A stretch of 64,000 nt of DNA from Verrucomicrobiota bacterium (GTDB taxonomy: Bacteria > Verrucomicrobiota > Verrucomicrobiia > Methylacidiphilales > JBCCWR01): NCBI GenBank assembly GCA_039192515.1, contig JBCCXA010000004.1, positions 1 through 64,000 on the forward strand, written 5' to 3'. The notes below the pieces were generated by a model, which saw only the letters and a list, made by a program, of their open reading frames with translations, was not told the origin of the DNA and searched no databases. Position 1 is the first letter of the stretch. Each line of letters starts with the position of its first letter. Positions 37,684-47,839 of this stretch are shown one piece after another. The position numbers and the translations under genes are program-made.

Positions 37684-38796
37684 ATGGCAATTCGTATTGT
37701 TCATACAGAAGCCTCCTTGGGTTGGGGGGGGCAGGAAATACGCATTTATACAGAGATGATGGCCATGCGTGAACGAGGGCATGAATTGGCTCTAGTGGCG
37801 CAAGAGAAAAGCCAGATTATACAAAGATGTCGTGACGCTGGGTTTTTATGTCAGGTGTTTTCATCTAATCGTTTCTTGTATCCGATTTCTATCCTACAAC
37901 TGAGAACTTTTTTGAATGAATGGGGAGCAGAGGTAGTAAATACGCATAGCTCACGAGATGGCTATATAGCAGGTATTGCTGCGAGGCTGGCAGGTTGCAC
38001 TTTAGTGCGTTCGAGACATATAGATGTTGAGTACCCTAACAGATGGTTAGGCCGGTGGGCCTTTGGAATACTTCCTCATGTGATAACCACGACGAGTGAA
38101 AAAATCAAAACGAATTTAGTAGAGCGACTCGATTTGAATCCGGATGAAGTTTCTTGTGTGGCAACAGGGATTGATTTGCAGAAGTTTAGTCCCAGTGAGA
38201 TCAAAACTGAAATTACTCAGAAATATCATTTACCACGCGATCTTAGATTGGTTGGAATGATCTCCGTTTTACGAAGCTGGAAGGGACACCGTTATTTTTT
38301 GGAAGCCGCACGAAAAGTGATAGACCAACGAAATGATGTTCATTTTGTGATTGCAGGTGCAGGACCTATGGAGTCAGCTATTCGTGACTGGATTACAGAA
38401 ATGTCCTTAGAGGATTCTGTTTCGATGATAGGCCACCAGGAGGACGTAGTGGAAGTAATCAATCTCTTAGAGGTTTTGGTGTTGCCTTCATACGCGCATG
38501 AAGGGATTCCTCAAATTCTATTGCAAGCTCAAGCTATGGCAAAACCAATAGTAGGGACCAAAGTCGGTGGAATTCCAGAGGTAATACAGCATGAGGTTAA
38601 TGGGCTGCTGGTAGAACCTAGGTGTGAGAGTGCAATTGTGGATTCAGTCATAAGACTCTTAGAAGATCAATCACTGCGAAAGCGTTTAGCTCTTGCGGGC
38701 AGACAAAAAGCGTTAGAAGCATATAGTCTTGAAATCATGTGTAAAAAAATGGAGCAGCTCTACAAACGCACTATCGCTCCAAGTATGAGCTCTTAA
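37684..38796 (+). CDS. glycosyltransferase family 4 protein
   Basis: 370 residues. The N-terminal domain starts IRIVHTEASLGWGGQE, and the C-terminal GT-B domain has VLPSYAHEGIPQILLQAQAM followed by VGGIPEVIQ, the nucleotide-sugar E-x7-E motif region of GT4. No membrane helix. It is followed within 10 bases by a GT2 enzyme, so both probably act in lipopolysaccharide or surface glycan synthesis; acceptor and sugar cannot be told. Confidence 0.93.
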   Translation: MAIRIVHTEASLGWGGQEIRIYTEMMAMRERGHELALVAQEKSQIIQRCRDAGFLCQVFSSNRFLYPISILQLRTFLNEWGAEVVNTHSSRDGYIAGIAARLAGCTLVRSRHIDVEYPNRWLGRWAFGILPHVITTTSEKIKTNLVERLDLNPDEVSCVATGIDLQKFSPSEIKTEITQKYHLPRDLRLVGMISVLRSWKGHRYFLEAARKVIDQRNDVHFVIAGAGPMESAIRDWITEMSLEDSVSMIGHQEDVVEVINLLEVLVLPSYAHEGIPQILLQAQAMAKPIVGTKVGGIPEVIQHEVNGLLVEPRCESAIVDSVIRLLEDQSLRKRLALAGRQKALEAYSLEIMCKKMEQLYKRTIAPSMSS

Positions 38797-38804
38797 AAAT
38801 CAAG

Positions 38805-39593
38805 ATGAAAATTTCAGCAGTTATCATCACTTTCAATGAAGAGAAAAATTTAGTCCGATGTCTCAAAAGCTTAAGTGGCTTGGTAGAAGAGTTAGTTGTG
38901 GTTGATTCAGGCAGTGAGGATCGCACAAAAGATGTGGCTGAAAGCTTTGGTGCAAGGTTCATTTATCAAAGATGGAAAGGTTATGTTGCCCAGAAAAATT
39001 TTGCCATCAATCAGGCTAAGTATGAGTGGATTCTAAATCTAGATGCAGATGAAGAATTGTCTGAAGAGTTGAGGAGTTCCTTAACAAAATTTAAAAACGA
39101 GAAGTCACTCCCTGGTATTACAGGCTATAGAGTTACTCGGGTTGTTTTTTTTAGGGGAAAGTGGATACGTCATGGTGATTGGTATCCAGATTATTTGGTT
39201 AGATTTTTCCAGAAAACAAAAGGCCGTTTTGAAGGAGGTAAAGTGCATGAAAGGTTGCAGCTAGAAGGAGGAGTTGTATCTTTGTCAGGGGAGCTGAATC
39301 ATTATACCTACACTGATGCTAATGATCGCCGTGACAGATTGAGGCGATACGCTAAACTATGGGCCGAATCGAAGTATGAAGAAGGTAAAAGAGTATCGGT
39401 AGTTTGTGCGTATGCTCATGCGCTTTGGACATTCTTTAGGGGGCTAATATTGAAAAGAGGCTGTTTGGATGGAATACTAGGTATTGAAATAGCATGGGGT
39501 AATGCATGGGGTGTTTATCTGAAGTACAAATATTTGTATCAACTTGATAATTCAAGACATGATGAAAAGGATAAAGAAGGCGAATTAAAATGA
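38805..39593 (+). CDS. glycosyltransferase family 2, WaaE/KdtX-like
   Basis: 262 residues. The GT-A fold is clear: KISAVIITFNEEKNLVRCL, VVDSGSEDRT, and the DxD-type NLDADEELSEEL. The C-terminal part, WIRHGDWYPDYLVRFFQK with VHERLQL, matches LPS core glucosyltransferases of the WaaE group. Its stop overlaps the ald start by 4 bases. Confidence 0.93.
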   Translation: MKISAVIITFNEEKNLVRCLKSLSGLVEELVVVDSGSEDRTKDVAESFGARFIYQRWKGYVAQKNFAINQAKYEWILNLDADEELSEELRSSLTKFKNEKSLPGITGYRVTRVVFFRGKWIRHGDWYPDYLVRFFQKTKGRFEGGKVHERLQLEGGVVSLSGELNHYTYTDANDRRDRLRRYAKLWAESKYEEGKRVSVVCAYAHALWTFFRGLILKRGCLDGILGIEIAWGNAWGVYLKYKYLYQLDNSRHDEKDKEGELK

Positions 39594-40690
39594 TTATTGG
39601 TATTCCTAAGGAAATTAAGGAGTTAGAAAGCCGGGTAGCTCTGATTCCATCTGGTGTCTATCAGCTTGTCAAGTTAGGTCATACAGTTTTGATTGAAAAA
39701 GACGCTGGTCTAGGCTCAGGTTTTGCTAATGAGGAATACGAAGCAGCAGGATCTGAGATTCTAGCCAAACATGAGGAAGTTTTCGAAAGAGCTGATCTAA
39801 TTGTAAAAGTTAAGGAGCCTTTACCTGAGGAGTACTCCTTGTTAAGGAAAGATCAGCTTCTCTTTACCTTCTTACACTTAGCAGCCGATAAGAAACTAAC
39901 AGAGGTTCTTATGGATACAGGAGTTACTGCTATTGCTTATGAGACTGTTGAGCGTAATGGACACTTGCCAGTTTTGGAACCGATGAGTGAAATAGCTGGG
40001 AGAATGTCTGTTATTGTTGGAGGGTATTATTTAAGTAAGCCTAAGGGTGGAAGAGGCGTGTTATTAGGTGGTGTACCTGGAGTACTTCCCGGTAAAGTTG
40101 TAGTACTTGGCGGAGGTACTTGTGGCGTAAATGCCGCAAGAATGGCAACAGGCTTAGGCGCAGATGTTACGATTTTAGAGGTGGACATAGAGCGTATGCG
40201 TTATCTGGATATTAGCATGAGAAATGCTCACACCTTTTACTCAAATGAGGCCCATTTAATGGAAATATTGCCTCATGTTGATTTGTTGATTGGTGCAGTA
40301 CTATTGCCCGGAGCTAAGGCTCCTAAGTTAGTGACACGAGAGATGTTAAAAAGTATGAAACCAGGTAGTGTGGTAGTAGATGTAGCAGTAGATCAAGGCG
40401 GGTGCGTAGAAACGACAAAGCCGACTACACACACAGACCCTACTTATTTTGAGGAAGACATATTGCATTACTGTGTAGCGAATATGCCGGGAGCCTACTC
40501 CAGAAGTGCAACTGAGGCTCTAACTAATATCAATTATACTTACGTGGAACTTTTGGCTCAAAAGGGTTTGGCAGGGGCGTGCAAAATAGACGATGGACTA
40601 AAGCAAGGAGTTAATGTGATGGATGGTCAGATTAGATGTCGAGCAGTTGCGGATGCACATTCCTTGGATTATGCGCCAATAGTCACTTAG
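39590..40690 (+). CDS. ald: alanine dehydrogenase
   Basis: 366 residues. It interconverts L-alanine and pyruvate with NAD and ammonium. Start MIIGIPKEIKELESRVALIP; substrate-site residues are in VKVKEPLPEEY and FTFLHLAADK, the Rossmann motif is GGGTCGVNAAR, and VVDVAVDQGGC carries the catalytic Asp. Translationally coupled (ATGA) to the GT2 gene, an unusual pairing with no obvious pathway link. Confidence 0.96.
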   Translation: MIIGIPKEIKELESRVALIPSGVYQLVKLGHTVLIEKDAGLGSGFANEEYEAAGSEILAKHEEVFERADLIVKVKEPLPEEYSLLRKDQLLFTFLHLAADKKLTEVLMDTGVTAIAYETVERNGHLPVLEPMSEIAGRMSVIVGGYYLSKPKGGRGVLLGGVPGVLPGKVVVLGGGTCGVNAARMATGLGADVTILEVDIERMRYLDISMRNAHTFYSNEAHLMEILPHVDLLIGAVLLPGAKAPKLVTREMLKSMKPGSVVVDVAVDQGGCVETTKPTTHTDPTYFEEDILHYCVANMPGAYSRSATEALTNINYTYVELLAQKGLAGACKIDDGLKQGVNVMDGQIRCRAVADAHSLDYAPIVT

Positions 40691-40749
40691 AGGCTGTCTC
40701 ACTATCATTTATGCTTCAAGATTGATAAATTAAGGCGTATTCTTATTTT

Positions 40750-42165
40750 ATGTCTAAAGCGATTTCATACCTTATTGGTGCGATTATCTGTTTATTTTTT
40801 GTCGGTTGTGGGGATGAAAAAAATAAGCAGATTTATTTTTTAACAGGTGCTAATAGCCACAAGTCTGGAGTCCACGAACACTTAAAGGATGCCAAGCTTT
40901 TTGCTGACGCACTTAATACTAGTAGTTTGGGAATCGATGCGCATGTTCTTGATACCGGCTGGCCTGATGATTCTTCAATTTTGAGTGAAGCGGATGCAAT
41001 AGTGGTTATTTGCGATGGCTTAGAAAAGCATGTACTTAATGGTCGTGTTGATCAGATCCGGAAGCTCTGGAAAAAGGGAATGGGTATTGTCGTATTACAT
41101 TTTGCATTAGAATCTGAAGATAAAGATCTCGGGAATTTTTTGATGGACTCTATCGGCGCTAGATTCCAAGTGGGTTGGTCTGTGAATCCTATTTGGGAAG
41201 CGAAGGAATTTAAAGTAAGTGAGCACATTGTGAGTAATGGTGTAGGAGACTTCCCGGCTATTGAAGATGAATGGTACTATCACATGAAGTTTAGGGATAA
41301 CATGAAAGGAGTAAGTCCAATTCTTTCAGTAGTGCCATCTTTAGATACATTAGGTAAGAATGGCCCCAGGTCAGGAAATCCGGTTGTTCGGGAAAAAGTT
41401 ACAAGAGGAGAAATGCAGCATTTAAGCTGGGTTAGTGATAACGGTCGTTCAGGAAGAGGGTTTGGTTTTACAGGTGGACACTTTCATTGGAATTGGACAA
41501 TTGATCAATTAAGAAAGGTAATTCTCAATGGTATTGTTTGGGTCGCTAAAGGAAGTATACCTGAAGGTGGCGTAGAATCCGAGAGACCCTTAATTAAGAG
41601 AAACGAAACTTTAGCTAAGGCTATAGCTAAGAATGACATTGAGGATATCAAGGTTCATGTCCAAATTGATTCTTCAGTAGTGAATGAACAGAATAAAGCT
41701 GGATTTAGCGCTCTGCATTTAGCCGCTATTCGTAATAAGCCGGCTATTTTAAGCCTATTGGCGGATTATGGAGGAAAACTTGATTTACTAACAACTTCCA
41801 AACGCTCACCTTTACACTTAGCGATAGAGAGAGGAGGGAAGGAGTCTGTTAGGGTGTTGATAGAGAGAGGCGCTTCTCTGAGTTTAGGTGATCAGACTGG
41901 CTGGACACCTTTGCATTTTGCTGCAGCTAAGAATCGACTTGAAATAGCAAAAATGCTCATAGAAGCAGGAGCTGATGTTCATAAACTGAGTAACGCAGGA
42001 GGAACGGCGTTACACGAAGGAGCTGCTAGTGGTGGCAAGGAGATCATCAAACTACTTCTTGAAGCTGGAGTTGATCCAGGGGTGAAAGCTGAAGATGGCT
42101 CACTTGCTCTAGATCATGCTATTAAATTCAAGAACGAAGCGGCAATTGGTATATTAGACAAGTAG
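40750..42165 (+). CDS. lipoprotein with ThuA-like domain and ankyrin repeats
   Basis: 471 residues. A lipoprotein signal ends in FFVGC (Cys20). Residues about 28-275 resemble the ThuA / trehalose-utilisation class-I amidotransferase-like domain: LTGANSHKSGVHEHLKDAKL, AIVVICDG, and TGGHFHWNW near the end. Residues about 318-465 are four to five ankyrin repeats (GFSALHLAAIRNKPAILSLL, GWTPLHFAAAKNRLEIAKML). ThuA domains bind sugars or sugar acids in some pathways; ankyrin repeats bind proteins. The fusion is unusual and its job is unknown. Confidence 0.92.
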   Translation: MSKAISYLIGAIICLFFVGCGDEKNKQIYFLTGANSHKSGVHEHLKDAKLFADALNTSSLGIDAHVLDTGWPDDSSILSEADAIVVICDGLEKHVLNGRVDQIRKLWKKGMGIVVLHFALESEDKDLGNFLMDSIGARFQVGWSVNPIWEAKEFKVSEHIVSNGVGDFPAIEDEWYYHMKFRDNMKGVSPILSVVPSLDTLGKNGPRSGNPVVREKVTRGEMQHLSWVSDNGRSGRGFGFTGGHFHWNWTIDQLRKVILNGIVWVAKGSIPEGGVESERPLIKRNETLAKAIAKNDIEDIKVHVQIDSSVVNEQNKAGFSALHLAAIRNKPAILSLLADYGGKLDLLTTSKRSPLHLAIERGGKESVRVLIERGASLSLGDQTGWTPLHFAAAKNRLEIAKMLIEAGADVHKLSNAGGTALHEGAASGGKEIIKLLLEAGVDPGVKAEDGSLALDHAIKFKNEAAIGILDK

Positions 42166-42194
42166 ATATCATTTGAGTTAAATTTGAACAAGTC

Positions 42195-43073
42195 TTAATA
42201 AGGAAGGTCAATAATCTCCCAGATTATGTCACCGGATGTATGTTGGGTGCCCGTCTCTTGTAGACCTCTTTTAATAAGCCCTAGGGCAATGATTGCTTGG
42301 TGCTTGGGAGAAAACGATGAGCTTGTGAGGATTCCAGACTTTTCTCCATTTCTAGTTAATTCTGTTGGTAAGTTAGGACATGTATCATGGTCGGTTTTTA
42401 AGAGGCAGAGTTTTTTATTCACATGCCCTTTGCTTTTGATACGGGCAATAGGCTCTTGGCCTGTATAACATCCTTTGGAATAGCTGATAGCCAGCTTGTC
42501 TAGATTGCCTTCAGGTGGTAGGCTCTTTTCGCTAATATCTTTACCCCATAGAGGCATGGCAGCTTCTATGCGAATTGCTGTCGCTGTTTTAGCTGAGCAA
42601 ACGGGCTGTTCGTACTCCTGGTCAGCAGGCAGCCAGATGTCAATGCCGGGTGTGTTATACCGTTTAGATTGAAATGTTAATTTAGCATCTAGTTGCCGCT
42701 GAGTGATAAGATGAAAAATTTTCCAGCTTTGTGACACATCTACAAGTTCTACATCATCAGCAATGATATAGCGATCTAACCTAGCAGTTAAAGTTTCTTC
42801 AAGTGAGGGGTCTGCATCCACAAAAAAGGAGTCTGTATTTTTAGAGATCCAACCATCCCCAACCATCTTGCCTTTGTTTGTGCAAATGGATGAATATTGT
42901 GAATGTTTCTCTTGGAGGCTAGCAACATCGCTTGTCACCTGACCATTTAAATATCTGATACGATCAGATCCTTTAAGCTCTAGAATTAATCTGGGAGAAA
43001 TAGGTAGTGCTATTTCTCCGGCTAGCACGCCATCGTAGTCAGTCAAGATCTCATTGAGTTGGCTTCGACTCAT
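42195..43073 (-). CDS. ygfZ: YgfZ/GcvT-type folate-binding protein
   Basis: 292 residues. The YgfZ signature KGCYTGQE is at residues 200-207, and the N-terminal LKGSDRIRYLNGQVTSDV is typical. YgfZ uses tetrahydrofolate to help maintain iron-sulfur enzymes. It is last in a - strand run after gspE-gspE-gspF, 12 bases after gspF. Confidence 0.93.
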   Translation of the reverse strand: MSRSQLNEILTDYDGVLAGEIALPISPRLILELKGSDRIRYLNGQVTSDVASLQEKHSQYSSICTNKGKMVGDGWISKNTDSFFVDADPSLEETLTARLDRYIIADDVELVDVSQSWKIFHLITQRQLDAKLTFQSKRYNTPGIDIWLPADQEYEQPVCSAKTATAIRIEAAMPLWGKDISEKSLPPEGNLDKLAISYSKGCYTGQEPIARIKSKGHVNKKLCLLKTDHDTCPNLPTELTRNGEKSGILTSSSFSPKHQAIIALGLIKRGLQETGTQHTSGDIIWEIIDLPY

Positions 43074-43085
43074 GATTACTTAGAT

Positions 43086-44414
43086 CTAAATATTGCTTGA
43101 GAGTGTCGTAATGATTGTGATTAGCGGGTAGAAGAGGGCTATCACGATGGTTCCCACAATTACCGCAAGACCCACGATCATAACCGGCTCTAGCAGAGAG
43201 GTGAGACTACCGACAGTGACATCTACTTCCTCTTCGTAAACGTCAGCTACTTTAGTAAGCATGTCTGGAAGCTGACCAGTCTCTTCCCCAACCTGTATCA
43301 TACTGATAACCATGGGAGGAAAAAGGCCGCTGGCATCTAGAGGGGCAACCATAGACTCACCCTCTTTTACTGCGTCGTGAACTTTTGAGATAGCATCCAT
43401 GACAACCACATTTCCAGAAGTTTCTTTTGTAATATTGAGGGCTTGGAGAATAGGAACACCACTGGAGACGAGGGTTCCTAGGGTTCTGGTAAAGCGGGCG
43501 ATGGCGGTCTTTTTGAGAAGATTTCCAAAGATAGGCATATTTAATGAAAATCTATCTATTAGTCTAATCCCAGAGGGTGTTTTGGAAGCAAAATAATAGC
43601 CAATAATCAATAGTGAAATAAAAATGGGGAGATACGGGATAGGGGCGTTGGGAAGGATCGATATGAAAGCAGGTACTTCAGATCCTTCTGGTGTAAGGGG
43701 AGGAAAAATGAGATAGACAAAGCTACGGCTGAAAGTAACTACTAGCTCGGTGATCAAGGGCAGAGGTTTTCCTTCAAGCATTTCGTTAAAGATGGATTCA
43801 AATTTAGGGACAATAAAGAACAGGAGGAAAGCCATGATCAGAGCAGCTATGATCAGAACAACGACTGGGTAAGTGAGTGCTCCAATAACTTTTCCTTTTA
43901 TTCGTTGTGATTTTTCCTGGAATTCAGCGAGCCGTAGAAGGACTGTTTCAAGCACACCGCCGAGCTCGCCTGCTTTTACCATATTAACATAGAGTCTGTT
44001 AAAAATTTTAGGGTGTTGAGCAAGTGCTTCTGAGAAAGTGCTGCCGCCTTCTACAGTGTCTGCCAAGTTACCCATGGTATAGCGAAGGGAAGGTTGCTTC
44101 TCCTGTGATACAAGAGTTTTAAGACTGCGAACTAGTGGGAGTCCCGCATCGATGAGCGTAGCCAATTGCCGGGTAAAGACCATGAGTACTTTACTAGGCA
44201 CGCCCTTACCAGCTTTGCCTTTACCCTTGCTAGTAACCGCGTGCTGTTGACTGGGTGAAGAGACGCCAATTCCTTGAGCAGACTCAACTACGGCTGTAGG
44301 ATAGAATCCCATTTGTTTGATTTTTGCAGAAGCCTCGGCTTGGCTATTAGCCTCTACCATTCCGTTTTGTTGCTGGCCTTGGCTATCTACTGCAGTGTAA
44401 GAAAATGTTGGCAT
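43086..44414 (-). CDS. type IV pilus / type II secretion inner-membrane platform protein
   Basis: 442 residues, PilC/GspF family. It starts with MPTFSYTAVDSQGQQQNGMV; two T2SSF domains follow (about 75-200 and 305-425), with helices around 180-205, 260-285 and 415-440, and ARFTRTLGTLVSSGVPILQA opening the second. It is the static membrane partner of the GspE/PilB ATPase. Seven bases after the second ATPase gene. Confidence 0.95.
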   Translation of the reverse strand: MPTFSYTAVDSQGQQQNGMVEANSQAEASAKIKQMGFYPTAVVESAQGIGVSSPSQQHAVTSKGKGKAGKGVPSKVLMVFTRQLATLIDAGLPLVRSLKTLVSQEKQPSLRYTMGNLADTVEGGSTFSEALAQHPKIFNRLYVNMVKAGELGGVLETVLLRLAEFQEKSQRIKGKVIGALTYPVVVLIIAALIMAFLLFFIVPKFESIFNEMLEGKPLPLITELVVTFSRSFVYLIFPPLTPEGSEVPAFISILPNAPIPYLPIFISLLIIGYYFASKTPSGIRLIDRFSLNMPIFGNLLKKTAIARFTRTLGTLVSSGVPILQALNITKETSGNVVVMDAISKVHDAVKEGESMVAPLDASGLFPPMVISMIQVGEETGQLPDMLTKVADVYEEEVDVTVGSLTSLLEPVMIVGLAVIVGTIVIALFYPLITIITTLSSNI

Positions 44415-44421
44415 AGTTACC

Positions 44422-46098
44422 TTAGGTGTATTTTAGAACTTCTTCGATTGTTGTTTTTCCATCAAAAATGCAACGCAAACCATCTTCGCGCAGAGTTCCC
44501 ATGCCAAGCTCGATGGCCTTTTGTCTGATTACGACGGTGGGAGCTTTCTGGGTAATAAGTTGGCGAATTGGCTCTTTAATGTCGAGCAATTCATAAATAC
44601 CTTTTCTTCCTTTGTAGCCATTTTCGCTACAACTTGCGCAGCCCCTCCCATAGTAAAAATTTTTATCACCTATGTCATGAGGAGAGAGACCAATTTGAGA
44701 AAGCACACTTTCATCGGGTTCGAAAGCAGTAACGCAGGTTGAACATATTTTTCGGACTAAACGCTGTGCTAAAATGCCTTCTAACGTGGAGGCAATGAGG
44801 AACGGTTCTACTCCCATGTCGATCAACCGGGCGATTGCTCCAGGTGAATCATTGGTATGAAGACTGGTAAGAACGAGGTGACCGGTCAAGGATGCTTGGA
44901 TAGCAATTTGGGCGGTCTCCAAGTCACGTGTTTCTCCCACCATAATACGGTCGGGGTCTTGACGTAAGAATGCTCTTAGCACCCGAGCAAAGTTTAGACC
45001 TATACCCTCATTACAGGGAACTTGTTGTATACCTTCAAGTTCATACTCCACAGGATCCTCCACTGTAAGAAGCTTAGTGTCGATGCCATTGATACGTCGA
45101 AGGCAGGAATACAATGTTGTAGTCTTACCTGAACCTGTTGGTCCGGTTACAATAAAAATTCCATGTGGCTTTTCAATGACCTCCGTGATGTATTGGAAGA
45201 TGAAATCTGGCATACCCAAGGCTTCTAGATCTAAGTTGACGACACTCTTGTCCAAAACACGTAAGACAACACTTTCACCGTGTTGTGTGGGGAGGGTGGA
45301 GACACGTAGATCGATAGGTCGACCAGCCATAGTCGTTTGAATGCGGCCATCTTGAGGTATACGACGCTCTGCGATGTTGAGGCCAGACATTACCTTGATC
45401 CGCGAAGTAACGGGAAGTGCAAGACGCTTGGGAGGTGGGGACATTTCATAAAGCGCTCCATCTACACGGTAACGGATTTTAAACTCGCTTTCAAAGGGCT
45501 CGAAGTGAATATCACTTGCTTGGGCTTTAATTGCTTTGCCAATTACTGTGTTTACAAATTTAATGATGGGAGCGCTAGCTGCAGCACTTGAAGCAGCTTC
45601 TAAGTCATTTTCGTCCGTCTCTTCAACTTCTCCAGCAAGCTGTGTGAGAAGGTCATCGATTGAGTCATCCTGTGAGCCGTAGAATGTATTTATTTTTTCC
45701 TCAATTTGAGATGCTGAAGCGATGACTAGAGCGATATCTTTATTACAAGTAAAGCGGAGGTCATCAATTGTTTGAGGGTTGAGTGGATCAAGAAGGGCAA
45801 CTGTGACAGTATTCGTGTCCACCATAACAGGCAGTGCTCCATGCATTCGAGCAGTTTGTGGAGGAATAGCGCTGAGTAGTTCAGGCACAAATTCAGCACC
45901 CTCCAAGGACACATATTGAACACCAAGATGTTCTGCTATTTTGGAGAGAAGTTCATGCTCGGAAATAATATCGTAATCATAAACGATTTGCTCGATAGGT
46001 TTACCGGATCTTTGGTGCTCATTCATCAAATCTTGACGTTGTTCTTCCGTCACAATGCTTTGTTCGATAAGGAAATAGATTAGATGTTCTGGGTCCAT
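44422..46098 (-). CDS. type II secretion / type IV pilus assembly ATPase (second of two)
   Basis: 558 residues. It has an N-terminal MshEN-like domain, Walker A GPTGSGKTTTLYSCL, Asp box LTVEDPVEYELEG, Walker B MVGETRDLETA, and a C-terminal zinc cluster CSTC...CASC with NGYKGRKGIYELL. It powers pilus extension or pseudopilus assembly. The ATG shares one base with the previous ATPase stop, so the two paralogues are translationally coupled. Confidence 0.96.
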   Translation of the reverse strand: MDPEHLIYFLIEQSIVTEEQRQDLMNEHQRSGKPIEQIVYDYDIISEHELLSKIAEHLGVQYVSLEGAEFVPELLSAIPPQTARMHGALPVMVDTNTVTVALLDPLNPQTIDDLRFTCNKDIALVIASASQIEEKINTFYGSQDDSIDDLLTQLAGEVEETDENDLEAASSAAASAPIIKFVNTVIGKAIKAQASDIHFEPFESEFKIRYRVDGALYEMSPPPKRLALPVTSRIKVMSGLNIAERRIPQDGRIQTTMAGRPIDLRVSTLPTQHGESVVLRVLDKSVVNLDLEALGMPDFIFQYITEVIEKPHGIFIVTGPTGSGKTTTLYSCLRRINGIDTKLLTVEDPVEYELEGIQQVPCNEGIGLNFARVLRAFLRQDPDRIMVGETRDLETAQIAIQASLTGHLVLTSLHTNDSPGAIARLIDMGVEPFLIASTLEGILAQRLVRKICSTCVTAFEPDESVLSQIGLSPHDIGDKNFYYGRGCASCSENGYKGRKGIYELLDIKEPIRQLITQKAPTVVIRQKAIELGMGTLREDGLRCIFDGKTTIEEVLKYT

Positions 46099-47795
46099 TA
46101 TTCTTTATCTCCCATGGTAATTGATATGACTTCTTCGGGCGTTGTCATGCCGCCGACTGTTTTGCGTATGCCATCTTCACGTAGAGTGCGCATGCCCAAG
46201 TCACGAGATTTTTGGCGGATTTCAGATACGCTAGCTCCTTCATTAATCAGTGAGCGAAGGTCATCGTTGACAGAAAAGAGTTCAAAGATCCCCATTCTTC
46301 CCTTATAGCCTTGTCCTCTACAATAGTCACAACCATGGCCAATTTGAAAATTTGCTTCGGCAATTCGAGTAGAATCCAGGTTTAGTGCTCGTAGCTCGTC
46401 GTCACTTGGAACGTAAGGCTGAGTACATTTAGAGCAGATCTTACGCACTAGCCGTTGGGCGAGAACAGCACGGACTGAAGATGAAACCAGAAAGGGCTTT
46501 ACACCGATATCTGCAAGTCTTGTAACAGCACTGGGAGCATCATTGGTATGCAAGGTGCTGAATACGAGGTGCCCGGTGAGTGAGGCGTTAATCGCAATGG
46601 TAGCTGTTTCTGCATCTCGAATCTCTCCGACCATAATAATATTGGGTGCTTGCCGTAACATGGCACGGAGAGCGGCGGCAAAAGTCATACCCGTATCATG
46701 GTTTACCGGAACTTGGTTAATGCCGGCCATTTCATATTCCACGGGATCCTCAACGGTAATGAGCTTGCGGTCTGATTTGTTGAGCATGTTTAAGCAGGCG
46801 TAAAGAGTGGTTGATTTTCCGGAACCTGTTGGTCCAGTCACAAGGAAGATGCCATCTGCAAACCCTAGGATGCGCTCCATGATGGCTTGGTCATCGGATA
46901 AAAAGCCTAATTCAGGTAAGCCAAGTACCAGTGCTTTTTTATCTAAGATACGCATGACAATGGATTCGCCATGGACTGTTGGCACACTGGAGACTCTAAG
47001 ATCTATCTGACTTCTATCTTGCATGGCAAGTGCTATTCTCCCGTCCTGAGGTAGACGTTTCTCAGCAATGGACATGTTGGCCATGATTTTGATGCGCGAT
47101 ATGATACTTGCTTGAAGTTTTTTGGGTGGATCACGCATTTCTTGCAGCTTACCGTCAATCCGATATCTTAGCCGGAGACGTTTTTCTAGCGGCTCCAAGT
47201 GGATATCACTACCACGTAAGCGGTGGGCGTCCAGTATCATGCCGTAGACCATTTTGATGATAGGGGCATCTCCTTCACTGCTTGACTCGCCTGTGATAGC
47301 TTCTGATTCTCTTAGCTGGATCTCCTCCTCTTCATTTCCCAAAAGAGAGCCAACTGATTCGCTTAGTGAGCCGTAGTACTTGGCTACGGCATTGTTGATT
47401 TGGTCGAGCGGCACGACAATGGGGTCGATATCTACTTTTACCAGGTAACGAATGGCATCTAACGTATCAAAATCTAAGGGATCAGGAATGGCTACAGATA
47501 CTGAATGCCCACGATGAAAAAGGGGAATGACATGATAACGGTGCGCGACTTCCTGGTCTAAGATGGAAAGGGCCTCTTCGTCAATATGGTCAATTTCTGG
47601 TAAGAAATCCATGCCATTGTCATTGGCGATTGCTCTTAGCATATCGTCACGGCTAACAAGTCCTTGGTAAATCAGTTCATCAGCAACTGTGCGTTGTTCT
47701 TGAGCTGCTTGAACGCGGGCTAGCATGGCATCGTCTGAAGTGATGAGACCAGAATTGATTAGCAATTCTACTACGTAGTCATCATTCATCGCCAT
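46098..47795 (-). CDS. type II secretion / type IV pilus assembly ATPase (first of two)
   Basis: 565 residues from the ATG at 47795 (MAMNDDYVVELLINSG); a TTG at 47834 would add 13 residues next to gatB. It has an MshEN-like N-terminus, Walker A GPTGSGKSTTLYACL, Walker B MVGEIRDAETA, and a C-terminal CSKC...CDYC zinc cluster with QGYKGRMGIFELF. It is a clear paralogue of the downstream ATPase, from tandem duplication. One may be for a pilus and the other for secretion; sequence alone cannot say which. Confidence 0.94.
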   Translation of the reverse strand: MAMNDDYVVELLINSGLITSDDAMLARVQAAQEQRTVADELIYQGLVSRDDMLRAIANDNGMDFLPEIDHIDEEALSILDQEVAHRYHVIPLFHRGHSVSVAIPDPLDFDTLDAIRYLVKVDIDPIVVPLDQINNAVAKYYGSLSESVGSLLGNEEEEIQLRESEAITGESSSEGDAPIIKMVYGMILDAHRLRGSDIHLEPLEKRLRLRYRIDGKLQEMRDPPKKLQASIISRIKIMANMSIAEKRLPQDGRIALAMQDRSQIDLRVSSVPTVHGESIVMRILDKKALVLGLPELGFLSDDQAIMERILGFADGIFLVTGPTGSGKSTTLYACLNMLNKSDRKLITVEDPVEYEMAGINQVPVNHDTGMTFAAALRAMLRQAPNIIMVGEIRDAETATIAINASLTGHLVFSTLHTNDAPSAVTRLADIGVKPFLVSSSVRAVLAQRLVRKICSKCTQPYVPSDDELRALNLDSTRIAEANFQIGHGCDYCRGQGYKGRMGIFELFSVNDDLRSLINEGASVSEIRQKSRDLGMRTLREDGIRKTVGGMTTPEEVISITMGDKE

Positions 47796-47839
47796 TACAA
47801 TATTAATGTAATCGCCTATGCCACAAGGGGACAAGGTTA

